9,464 bases of DNA, taken from positions 1 through 9,464 of the forward strand of contig NZ_JAILQF010000388.1 of assembly GCF_024699075.1 (NCBI RefSeq). The letters are read 5' to 3'. The translations under genes were made by a program, and so were the position numbers. The stretch is from Butyrivibrio sp. Its GTDB lineage: Bacteria; Bacillota_A; Clostridia; Lachnospirales; Lachnospiraceae. Under the pieces are notes generated by a model that saw only the letters and a list, made by a program, of their open reading frames with translations, searched no databases and was not told where the DNA came from. This document shows positions 1 through 6,221 of the stretch, one piece after another (positions within the stretch are counted from its first letter, which is position 1; each line of letters begins with the position of its first letter).

Positions 1-1572
1 TAATTCCCTACCTGTAAGAAGTTTATATGCTTTTGGTGTATACTCGGCAGGTTTATATGTATCTTTGGTCTCGCGAGTAGAAACTATAGTATACTTCGAG
101 AAATGATATGCGTCAAAAGCTATATCTGTTGTATTATTTGATGGATCCTTAACCTTTTCGAGATTTTCAACTGTTGTTTCTGAATTACTTGTATCAGAAC
201 TACTTGAATCTGAATTATTTTTTTCTTTAGATTCATTAGTTTCTTCTGCTTCTTTACTTGAAGCGTCTGTTGCATCTGCAGATTCTGTTTCTTCATTAGA
301 TGTTTCTTCATTAGATGCTTCTTCATTAGAAGCTTTTTCATCAGAAGATTTTGTTTCAGTTGCTTCTTCTGCTTCATTAGTTTTTACATAATAAACAGAA
401 AGATATGTATCTTCATCTGCACTGTCTATAACATTAGAAAAAGTAATTGTTACAGCCTTATCATCCTTGGGCTGTATTGGGCCATCAACCTTTTCATTGG
501 TGATAGTAATATCAAATGTATATGTTCCATCGAGAGTTGTACCATCAGAACTCTCACCTTCAGCTTTTATAGATATAGTATCTGAATTTTTATTATCACT
601 ATCAGTATTTGCATCAGTTTCTTCTGTAAGTTCTTTAGCAGCTTCTTTGACTTTTTCTTCTACAGAAGACTCAACTCTTGTTACATTTAATTTAGAGCCA
701 TCCGGTATTACTCCTGCTTCTGCATAAGCTGATACTGTAATACCGTCTACTGTAACTTCATCTTTAAATCGTTCTTCATATGTTAATCCATCTTCTTTAT
801 CTTCAGAAAGGGTAAAGTTAGCATAGAAGGTGACCTGGCTGGTCTCTTCAGGAAGAGCCTTGAGATATTCAGTAGTAGGGATATAGGCTTCATCTTCGCT
901 TACAACCTGTTCATCATAAGTCCAGTTAACGAACTCATATCCTTCATCAGGCGTAGCTACTGCGCCAACTACTGTAACAGTCTCTGCCTCAAGATCTACT
1001 GTTTCTGTGATCATAGAAACGTTTTCTTCGCCGGCAATCTTTCCACCATTATTAGCAATATAAGTTATCTTGATGCCTTCTGCATCTTCAGTTACAGAGT
1101 CTTCAGCATTTGCTTCATCAATTACAGAGCTTTCTGTACTTGCTGCATTTGCGCCTGATCCTTCTGCACCTGCTGCATCTGTCACTGATCCTTCTGCACC
1201 TGCTGCATCTGTTTTTGATTCCTGTGAATCAGTTTCTTCAGTTGCAGATCCTGCTGCAGGGTTATCAGTATTATTCTGCTCCTGTTCATTGCCAGCGCCT
1301 GATGAATCTCCATCACCACCAGTATTTGAGTTATCAGGATTATCTCCATTGTCTGTGTTTTCAGGAGTTTGTGCTTCAGCGCCAAGATCACTGGCACTAT
1401 CACTTTCACCTGAAGATTCTTCCGGTCCATTTTCATCCTGGGTTTCTTCAACGTTTTGATCAGTTTCTTCGTTTTCAGCAAAAGAAACAATGCTGCTGTT
1501 TCCTAGAGTCTGGAATAGAACTGTAGCAGCAACTACGCCTGAGAATAAGGTCTTAACAAATCTTTTTTTCAT
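1..1572 (-). CDS. Secreted acidic surface protein with InlB-like domain (N-terminal part, runs off left edge)
   Basis: The minus-strand frame is open from the ATG at 1572 to base 1 (524 codons, no stop), so the C-terminus lies outside the window. The ATG follows a GGAGG at 1583-1587. Residues 1-32 look like a Sec signal peptide: MKKR, a hydrophobic stretch, then probable cleavage after SFA (32/33). Residues 33-165 are a very acidic, Ser/Thr/Glu/Asp/Asn-rich linker with ten-residue repeats (TDAAGAEGSV type, 121-160). Residues 168-253 (ITYIANNGGKI ... GYEFVNW ... VTFYANF) resemble InlB/Listeria-Bacteroides-repeat beta modules. Residues 272-300 (TVDGITVSAYAEAGVIPDG) and 485-497 (FDAYHFSKYTIV) resemble blocks common in large Gram-positive cell-surface proteins. 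Residues 400-466 are another acidic linker with SNEET repeats. Function is unknown; adhesion or cell-surface display is an inference. Whether it ends in LPXTG, SLH or another anchor cannot be seen. Confidence 0.85.
   Translation of the reverse strand, partial: MKKRFVKTLFSGVVAATVLFQTLGNSSIVSFAENEETDQNVEETQDENGPEESSGESDSASDLGAEAQTPENTDNGDNPDNSNTGGDGDSSGAGNEQEQNNTDNPAAGSATEETDSQESKTDAAGAEGSVTDAAGAEGSGANAASTESSVIDEANAEDSVTEDAEGIKITYIANNGGKIAGEENVSMITETVDLEAETVTVVGAVATPDEGYEFVNWTYDEQVVSEDEAYIPTTEYLKALPEETSQVTFYANFTLSEDKEDGLTYEERFKDEVTVDGITVSAYAEAGVIPDGSKLNVTRVESSVEEKVKEAAKELTEETDANTDSDNKNSDTISIKAEGESSDGTTLDGTYTFDITITNEKVDGPIQPKDDKAVTITFSNVIDSADEDTYLSVYYVKTNEAEEATETKSSDEKASNEEASNEETSNEETESADATDASSKEAEETNESKEKNNSDSSSSDTSNSETTVENLEKVKDPSNNTTDIAFDAYHFSKYTIVSTRETKDTYKPAEYTPKAYKLLTGREL
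286..345 (-). repeat. 15-bp tandem repeat in surface protein gene
   Basis: Read on the plus strand, TGTTTCTTCATTAGA occurs at 286-300 and again at 301-315. A one-mismatch copy follows at 316-330 and a degenerate copy at 331-345. The repeat encodes SNEET/SNEEA units in the second acidic linker. The array preserves the reading frame and could change length by slippage. Confidence 0.85.
1155..1212 (-). repeat. 30-bp period tandem repeat in surface protein gene
   Basis: A 28-base unit is identical at 1155-1182 and 1185-1212, giving a 30-bp period. It encodes the decapeptide TDAAGAEGS(V/G). Degenerate decapeptides continue the array (ANAASTESSV, IDEANAEDSV). The perfect identity, including third codon positions, suggests a recent duplication. 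Confidence 0.85.
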
Positions 1573-1686
1573 TTTACCCCTTCCTCCATTTAACAAACAT
1601 AATTAAAGCTAATTCGAACGACTGACGAATAGCTTATTCTGAAGTTATGTTAATTTAAATGGATTCCCTTTAGATTCAATCACCAT

Positions 1687-1795
1687 ATTAGATATCAGGC
1701 CCCAAAGTATCCCTATAACCTGTATCTAATGCTACTTAAATATAAGATTTAAGTAACATGCAGTTTCCAGCCACCCTAATTCTGTAGTCCTGCAT
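1687..1795 (-). promoter_or_regulatory. Candidate structured 5' leader of the surface protein gene (three stem-loops)
   Basis: Three inverted repeats lie side by side upstream of the surface protein gene. The first pairs 1758-1763 with 1790-1795 (6 bp, 26-nt loop). The second pairs 1729-1741 with 1747-1759 (13 bp including one G-U, 5-nt loop). The third pairs 1687-1699 with 1719-1730 (12 bp with a one-base bulge, loop containing UUUGGGG in the minus-strand RNA). They end about 115 nt before the start codon. None carries a U-tract, so they are not simple terminators. I do not recognise a known riboswitch class: the conserved cores of c-di-GMP-I, TPP, FMN, SAM-I and glycine riboswitches are absent. 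A regulatory or mRNA-stability role is inferred. Confidence 0.4.
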
Positions 1796-1804
1796 ATATG
1801 CTAT

Positions 1805-1877
1805 ATATTATCACTTTTTGGGGATAAATGAAATAGTTTACCGATAAGTTAATATATTTTTTCGAATACTTTGTCAC
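1805..1877 (-). promoter_or_regulatory. Candidate promoter region for the surface protein gene
   Basis: Two weak sigma-A-type candidates are visible on the minus strand. One has a good -35 (GTGACA, 1872-1877) and a poor -10 (TATTAA, 1849-1854) spaced by 17 bp. The other has a good -10 (GATAAT, 1807-1812) without a clear -35; it would start transcription near 1800, just before the stem-loop array. I cannot choose between them. Confidence 0.3.
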
Positions 1878-1932
1878 ATTAAACTGATATTATAGTCGAG
1901 CGAGCGTGTACGAAATGCGCTTTATAACGTCA

Positions 1933-1970
1933 AAAAGGCCCCAAAGCAATTTGCAGCTTTGGGGCCTTTT
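1933..1970 (-). terminator. Intrinsic terminator downstream of ybaK
   Basis: A perfect 15-bp stem (arms 1933-1947 and 1956-1970, GC core GGCCCC/GGGGCC) closes an 8-nt loop. On the minus strand it ends in a run of five T. It sits about 85 bp past the ybaK stop. On the plus strand it ends in TTTTATTATT, so it could act both ways, but no plus-strand gene reads into it. Between it and the ybaK stop there is only a small hairpin (CGCAT/ATGCG, 2031-2046). Nothing else was seen in 1878-1932 or 1971-2053. Confidence 0.85.
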
Positions 1971-2053
1971 ATTATTACTCTTTTATGATATCACTCAACT
2001 TCACACATTATTAATGCGTTACTTTCCTTGCGCATTTATATATGCGAATTTCG

Positions 2054-2536
2054 TTACTCTCTTGTTATATCAGCGTATTCACCATTATCAGCTTTTAAAA
2101 GATCATCAGGTGTCAGCTCCAGCTGTGAGCCAATGCGACCTCCGCTTATATAGATCGTTTCCTGTTCTTTGGCCTGTATTGCAACCCTTGTTACATAATT
2201 TTTCTTCATGCCTATAGATGTTGTGCCGCCTCTTATATATCCGGTCACTTTATTAATATCCTTAACCGGTATCATCTCGACATTCTTGACACCAACCGCT
2301 CTTGCACATTTCTTAAAATCAAGTTCTTCAGCAATCGGAATTACAAATACATAATAGTTGTGATCTGCTCCTACAGTTACAAGTGTCTTGAATACCTTCT
2401 CATGAGGAAGGCCAAGTGAATCCGCTATCTGTATTCCATCAACAAATTCCTTACATTCATATTCATGATGACTATATGGAATTTTCATTGTATCAAGTAT
2501 TCGCATTGCATTAGTTTTAACTTCTTTTTTGCTCAT
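2054..2536 (-). CDS. ybaK: Cys-tRNA(Pro) deacylase, YbaK/EbsC family
   Basis: This 160-residue protein has the usual length and order of the YbaK/EbsC trans-editing family. The family hydrolyses cysteine mischarged on tRNA-Pro in the cytosol. Family hallmarks include KVFKTLVT at 47-54, whose Lys50 matches the conserved catalytic-pocket lysine. Others are the VFVIPIAEELDFKKCARAVG block (63-82), a GYIRGG-N4-G glycine loop (99-109) and the final SGGRIGSQLELTPDDLL block (131-147). The loop that is usually GG-x-SP-x-G reads GGTTSIG here (103-109), so the proline is missing; a shifted substrate preference is possible but unproven. The ATG follows GAGG at 2545-2548 with an 8-nt spacer. It is monocistronic, with its own promoter and terminator, and diverges from the nad operon. 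Confidence 0.9.
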   Translation of the reverse strand: MSKKEVKTNAMRILDTMKIPYSHHEYECKEFVDGIQIADSLGLPHEKVFKTLVTVGADHNYYVFVIPIAEELDFKKCARAVGVKNVEMIPVKDINKVTGYIRGGTTSIGMKKNYVTRVAIQAKEQETIYISGGRIGSQLELTPDDLLKADNGEYADITRE

Positions 2537-2581
2537 TTTTTGTACCTCGAAGTTTTTTAATAATATATCTACGCCGTTCTT

Positions 2582-2610
2582 ATTTTATCCCATTTTGAAG
2601 CTTATTTAAA
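2582..2610 (-). promoter_or_regulatory. Candidate ybaK promoter
   Basis: On the minus strand, TTTAAA (2605-2610) and TAAAAT (2582-2587) are separated by 17 bp and would start transcription near 2575, about 40 nt upstream of ybaK. The -10 matches consensus at 5 of 6 positions and the -35 at 4 of 6. The region is AT-rich, so chance matches are possible. Confidence 0.5.
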
Positions 2611-2630
2611 GCGAGCTTAACTTTGCAGGC

Positions 2631-2658
2631 ATTTACACCTGTCTTGTCATGTGTAAAT
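2631..2658. promoter_or_regulatory. Probable NiaR operator 1 (inverted repeat)
   Basis: Arms ATTTACACCTG (2631-2641) and CATGTGTAAAT (2648-2658) are reverse complements at 10 of 11 positions around a 6-bp centre. The site lies 19 bp upstream of the nad -35. It is assigned to NiaR because the repressor gene closes the same operon and NiaR is known to control NAD synthesis genes in Firmicutes; binding is inferred. It also lies 20 bp upstream of the putative ybaK -35. Confidence 0.65.
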
Positions 2659-2665
2659 TATTATT

Positions 2666-2683
2666 TTTACATTTGTCTTGACT
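2666..2683 (+). promoter_or_regulatory. Probable NiaR operator 2, overlapping the nad -35
   Basis: TTTACATTTGTCTTG (2666-2680) repeats TTTACACCTGTCTTG (2632-2646) of operator 1, identical at 13 of 15 positions and exactly 34 bp downstream, near three helical turns. Its right half-site is degenerate. It covers most of the TTGACT -35, so a bound repressor should block RNA polymerase. Confidence 0.55.
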
Positions 2684-2706
2684 TATTTTACAGCTAGTAG
2701 TATCAT
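2678..2706 (+). promoter_or_regulatory. Sigma-A-type promoter of nadA-nadB-nadC-niaR
   Basis: TTGACT (2678-2683), a 17-bp spacer and TATCAT (2701-2706) give 5 of 6 matches to each consensus box. Transcription would start near 2713, leaving a leader of about 55 nt before nadA. It overlaps the second TTTACA-N2-TGTCTTG element. Confidence 0.75.
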
Positions 2707-2768
2707 CTCTCAGAAAGAAAAGAAAATCAGGATATCTAATTCAAAGGCTAATATATCAGGAGGAGTTT

Positions 2769-3698
2769 ATGGACAAAATATCTCAGGAGATCAGAGAACT
2801 GGCTAAAGCAAAGGACGCAGTTATTCTGGCTCACTATTATGTTGACGGGGCTGTACAAGACGTAGCCGATTATGTTGGTGACTCATTCTACCTCGCCAAG
2901 GTTGCAAAAAAAGATCCGCACAAGACCATAGTATTTTGCGGAGTTACATTCATGGGGCAGTCTGCAAATATTTTAAGCCCTGACAAAACTGTTCTCATGC
3001 CTGACCTTAACGCTGTATGTCCTATGGCTCTTATGGTAGATGCTAATAAGATCAAAGAGATGCGTGATGAATACGACGATCTTGCGGTTGTATGTTATAT
3101 CAATTCAATGGCAGAGATCAAAGCGCTCTCAGACGTATGCGTTACAAGTTCTAACGCTCTTAAGATTGTCAGATCCCTCCCTAATAAAAATATCTTTTTT
3201 ATCCCGGATGGAAATCTTGGACGCTTTGTAAAAGAGCAGTGTCCTGAAAAGAACGTCATCTTAAACGAAGGCTACTGCCACGTTCACACTTCAATAACAG
3301 CAAATGACGTGGAGAAGGCATTCAGAGAACATGAAAATGCCCAGATCCTGGTACATCCTGAGTGCACACAGGAAGTATGCGATCTTGCAGACTTTACAGG
3401 TTCTACCAAGGAGATCATCGAATATGCAGAAGCTTCATCAGCAGATGAATTCATAGTATGCACTGAGAAAGGTGTACTTCATGAACTTATAAAGAGAGCT
3501 CCCTCTAAGAAATTCTACTTCGTTGGAGCAAAGCAGACATGCCCCAATATGAAAAAAATCACTTTGGAAAAAGTACGTGACTGTCTCTTAAATGGTACAG
3601 GTTCAATAAGCGTAAGCGATTCTGTAAGACTAGATGCTGACAAGCCGCTTGAAAGAATGTTGGAGCTTGGAAGCGTCAAGGAGCCTGTTCTTGTATAA
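2769..3698 (+). CDS. nadA: Quinolinate synthase NadA
   Basis: NadA condenses iminoaspartate with dihydroxyacetone phosphate to form quinolinate, using a [4Fe-4S] cluster; it is cytosolic and oxygen-sensitive. The 309-residue length is typical of the short three-cysteine form. The three expected cluster ligands are present: Cys84 (NAVCPMA), Cys170 (EGYCHVH) and Cys258 (KQTCPNM). Other family blocks are ILAHYYVDGAVQDVADYVGDS (19-39; His22), SDVCVTSSNA (121-130), FIPDGNLG (144-151) and VHPEC (195-199). The ATG has a perfect AGGAGG at 2758-2763 with a 5-nt spacer. It is the first gene of the operon, directly under the probable NiaR-controlled promoter. NadB, encoded 63 bp downstream, supplies its unstable substrate. 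Confidence 0.97.
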   Translation: MDKISQEIRELAKAKDAVILAHYYVDGAVQDVADYVGDSFYLAKVAKKDPHKTIVFCGVTFMGQSANILSPDKTVLMPDLNAVCPMALMVDANKIKEMRDEYDDLAVVCYINSMAEIKALSDVCVTSSNALKIVRSLPNKNIFFIPDGNLGRFVKEQCPEKNVILNEGYCHVHTSITANDVEKAFREHENAQILVHPECTQEVCDLADFTGSTKEIIEYAEASSADEFIVCTEKGVLHELIKRAPSKKFYFVGAKQTCPNMKKITLEKVRDCLLNGTGSISVSDSVRLDADKPLERMLELGSVKEPVLV

Positions 3699-3761
3699 AA
3701 ATTTTTGCGATTTGCGCTGAGCCAGATCACTTAATATATGTGCCCAGCATGGAGGACTATT

Positions 3762-5309
3762 ATGAATAGCGCAAAGAGTTTAAAAACTGATGTAGTTATA
3801 GTAGGAAGTGGAGTTGCAGGTCTATATGCTGCCATGAATCTTCCTGGCAAATTAAATGTTACTATCATATCCAAGGGAGACGTTACCCAGTGCGATTCTT
3901 ACCTTGCTCAAGGCGGTATATGTATGCTAAGAGATGACAGTGACTATGATTCCTATTTCGAAGATACGATGCGTGCAGGTCATTATGAAAATGATCCTGA
4001 TTCTGTCGACCAGATGATAAGACAGTCTCAAAGCGTCATTAAGGATCTTATAAGTGTAGGAACTGATTTTGAAAGAAACGCTGATGGGAGTCTTGACTTC
4101 ACAAGAGAAGGAGCCCATTCAAATAAAAGGATCCTCTACCATGAAGATATAACAGGTCAGGAGATAACATCAAAGCTTCTTGATGCTGTCAGAAAGCTTC
4201 CAAACGTTACTATCTATGATCATGTGACCATGATCGATATCATCACTAAAAAAAGCAGCCATCTGAATGATTCCAGCTGCCATGGCATTGTATGTACTGT
4301 CTCAAAGGATAGCGAGTTGGCTCAAAAATATGGAAGAGATGATACCATTTCAGGAGAAAAGATAGTATACATAGAAAGCTTTTATACTATCCTTGCCTGC
4401 GGCGGTATTGGAGGATTATTTGAGCATAGTACAAACTATCCCCTCCTTACAGGAGATGCCCTTGCCATATGCCTAAAGCATGGCATAGAGCTTGAAAATC
4501 CTGACTATATACAGATTCACCCAACAACCTTGTATACAGATCATTCCTCTTTATATGTTGAACATATTGATGGATCAAGAACAAAACGCAGCCAGGATGA
4601 AGTTCTAAGCGATCGTTCTTTCCTTATATCGGAATCAGTAAGAGGCGAAGGCGGAATTCTTTTAAATAATAAAGGGCAGCGCTTTACAGACGAGCTTATG
4701 CCTAGAGATGTAGTCAGCAATGCGATTTTTGAACAAATGAAAAAGGAAGGCACTAAGCATGTTTGGCTTTCCATGGAAAATATTCCAACAGATGTCATCA
4801 AAAATCACTTCAAGCATATATATGAGCAGTGCCTTAAAGAAGGCTATGACTGCACCAAAGAGCCTATTCCTGTAGTTCCTGCCCAGCACTATTTCATGGG
4901 CGGAATAAAGGTTGACCTTAATGGTCAAACATCTATGAGGCACCTGTTTGCTGCAGGAGAGACCTGTTGTAACGGCGTTCACGGAAGAAACAGACTTGCA
5001 AGTAACTCTCTTCTTGAAAGTCTTGTATGGGCCAGAAAAGCGGCAAATCTTATCGGCATCAAATATGACATACGTGTCGTCAAAAATGATAGTTCAAGTA
5101 ATAGCCTGGAAAATGAGAATTTAGTGACAGAAGTGTTACCTGAATGGACAGACGATATGACTCTTAAGGTCAATAATAAAAATCTTATTTTAGCTGAAAT
5201 TGAAAGGATGAAAAAATATCATGAGCACAATAAACCAAAGCAGTACAGCACACCTTGCACCGGTAACTATGAGACTTCAGGCAGACGACCTGATCCTGTC
5301 AGCGCTTAA
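3762..5309 (+). CDS. nadB: L-aspartate oxidase NadB
   Basis: NadB is an FAD enzyme that oxidises L-aspartate to iminoaspartate; in an anaerobe fumarate is the likely electron acceptor. The start is placed at 3762 because GGAGG (3751-3755) sits 6 nt before it; the in-frame ATG at 3738 has no ribosome binding site. The 515 residues include the dinucleotide motif VVIVGSGVAG (11-20), SYLAQGGI (46-53), LACGGIGGLF (211-220) and IQIHPTTLY (250-258; His253). They also include ESVRGEGGILL (291-301), ELMPRDVVSNAI (311-322; Arg315), VPAQHYFMGGIKVD (372-385; His376) and GRNRLASNSLLES (408-420; Arg411). These match the active-site residues of characterised NadB proteins. An extra segment lies at about 260-286. 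The tail after about residue 430 lacks a recognisable C-terminal NadB domain, and its last 29 residues are encoded inside nadC. Confidence 0.95.
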   Translation: MNSAKSLKTDVVIVGSGVAGLYAAMNLPGKLNVTIISKGDVTQCDSYLAQGGICMLRDDSDYDSYFEDTMRAGHYENDPDSVDQMIRQSQSVIKDLISVGTDFERNADGSLDFTREGAHSNKRILYHEDITGQEITSKLLDAVRKLPNVTIYDHVTMIDIITKKSSHLNDSSCHGIVCTVSKDSELAQKYGRDDTISGEKIVYIESFYTILACGGIGGLFEHSTNYPLLTGDALAICLKHGIELENPDYIQIHPTTLYTDHSSLYVEHIDGSRTKRSQDEVLSDRSFLISESVRGEGGILLNNKGQRFTDELMPRDVVSNAIFEQMKKEGTKHVWLSMENIPTDVIKNHFKHIYEQCLKEGYDCTKEPIPVVPAQHYFMGGIKVDLNGQTSMRHLFAAGETCCNGVHGRNRLASNSLLESLVWARKAANLIGIKYDIRVVKNDSSSNSLENENLVTEVLPEWTDDMTLKVNNKNLILAEIERMKKYHEHNKPKQYSTPCTGNYETSGRRPDPVSA

Positions 5310-6108
5310 AGAGGATATAACTTCAGAAGACGTATCCACTAATGCTGTTATGCCCGAAAGCGTTCCTGGTAGTGTTGATCTTATAGCCAAGCAGGACGGC
5401 GTTATTGCAGGACTTTCAGTATACGAAAGAGTTTTTACCCTTCTTGATCCTGATACAAAGGCAAGTTTTAGTGTTAAAGACGGCGACCATGTAACAAGCG
5501 GTCAGAAAATCGGAACTGTAGATGGAGATATCAGAGTCCTTCTTTCAGGAGAACGTGTAGCTCTTAATTATCTTCAGCGTATGAGCGGAATTGCAACATA
5601 TACTGCAAATGTAGTAGAATTGCTTAAGGGATCAGGTATCAAGCTTCTTGATACAAGAAAGACAACCCCTAACATGAGAATCTTCGAAAAATATGCAGTA
5701 ACTGTTGGCGGCGGATATAATCACAGATACAACTTATCTGACGGTGTACTTCTTAAGGACAATCACATAGGTGCTGCAGGAAGTGTTACAAAGGCTATCC
5801 AGATGGCTAAAGACTATGCTCCTTTTGTTCGTAAGATTGAAGTTGAAGTCGAGAACCTTGATATGGTAAGAGAAGCTGTAGAAGCCGGTGCCGATATCAT
5901 AATGCTCGACAACATGTCTCATGAGGATATGGAGACTGCCATGAATATCATTGATGGCAAAGCTGAAGTTGAAGTATCCGGAAATGTTACAAAAGAAAAT
6001 ATTAAAAGACTTGCAGATCTTGGAGTAGACTATATTTCAAGCGGAGCCTTAACTCATTCATCTCCTATTCTTGATCTGTCTATGAAGAATCTGCATCCTG
6101 TAAAATAA
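5221..6108 (+). CDS. nadC: Nicotinate-nucleotide pyrophosphorylase (carboxylating) NadC
   Basis: NadC (quinolinate phosphoribosyltransferase) converts quinolinate and PRPP to nicotinate mononucleotide, CO2 and pyrophosphate, the last dedicated step of de novo synthesis. The 295 residues cover the whole family. Visible motifs are ALKEDITSEDVSTNAVMP (28-45), LDTRKTTP (143-150), GGGYNHRYNLSDGVLLKDNH (163-182), KIEVEVENLD (205-214), DIIMLDNM (225-232), EVSGNV (251-256) and YISSGALTHS (271-280). The chosen ATG lies 89 bp inside nadB, behind AAAGGA (5203-5208) at a rather long 12-nt spacing. The next ATG, at 5269, starts closer to the conserved core but has no ribosome binding site. The overlap suggests translational coupling to nadB. 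Confidence 0.95.
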   Translation: MSTINQSSTAHLAPVTMRLQADDLILSALKEDITSEDVSTNAVMPESVPGSVDLIAKQDGVIAGLSVYERVFTLLDPDTKASFSVKDGDHVTSGQKIGTVDGDIRVLLSGERVALNYLQRMSGIATYTANVVELLKGSGIKLLDTRKTTPNMRIFEKYAVTVGGGYNHRYNLSDGVLLKDNHIGAAGSVTKAIQMAKDYAPFVRKIEVEVENLDMVREAVEAGADIIMLDNMSHEDMETAMNIIDGKAEVEVSGNVTKENIKRLADLGVDYISSGALTHSSPILDLSMKNLHPVK

Positions 6109-6110
6109 AG

Positions 6111-6137
6111 GATCAAAGCTTATAATGAAAGCTGATC
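6111..6137 (+). other. Hairpin between nadC and niaR
   Basis: GATC-AA-AGCTT (6111-6121) can pair with AAGCTGATC (6129-6137), giving 9 bp with a two-base bulge and a 7-nt loop, starting 2 nt after the nadC stop. No T-tract follows, so it is probably not a terminator and niaR is likely co-transcribed. No copy of the TTTACA-N2-TGTCTTG element and no convincing promoter was seen in the 113-bp gap. Confidence 0.35.
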
Positions 6138-6221
6138 AAAAGATTCTAATATGAATTTACTGGTCAGCCTGCTGATCTTATTTTCTTAATAAAAATCAAA
6201 TCATTGTGCAAAGGACTTAAT

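Noticed and set aside
1153..1212. CRISPR-like direct repeats
   Set aside because: The repeats are contiguous, lack spacers and lie in frame inside a coding region.
1070..1526. Plus-strand open frames opposite the surface protein gene
   Set aside because: They are low-complexity mirror images of the repetitive minus-strand gene, without a ribosome binding site or recognisable domain.
1687..1795. c-di-GMP or other classical riboswitch in the surface protein leader
   Set aside because: None of the conserved core sequences I know could be matched, so no class was assigned.
3738..3761. Upstream in-frame ATG as the nadB start
   Set aside because: No ribosome binding site precedes it, whereas the ATG at 3762 has GGAGG at ideal distance.
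6204..6221. TTG at 6204 as the niaR start
   Set aside because: The ATG at 6222 has AAAGGA 6 nt upstream and begins the HTH domain at the usual distance.
6109..6221. Separate NiaR operator or promoter for niaR
   Set aside because: No TTTACA-N2-TGTCTTG element or convincing -35/-10 pair was seen; only a weak hairpin is present.
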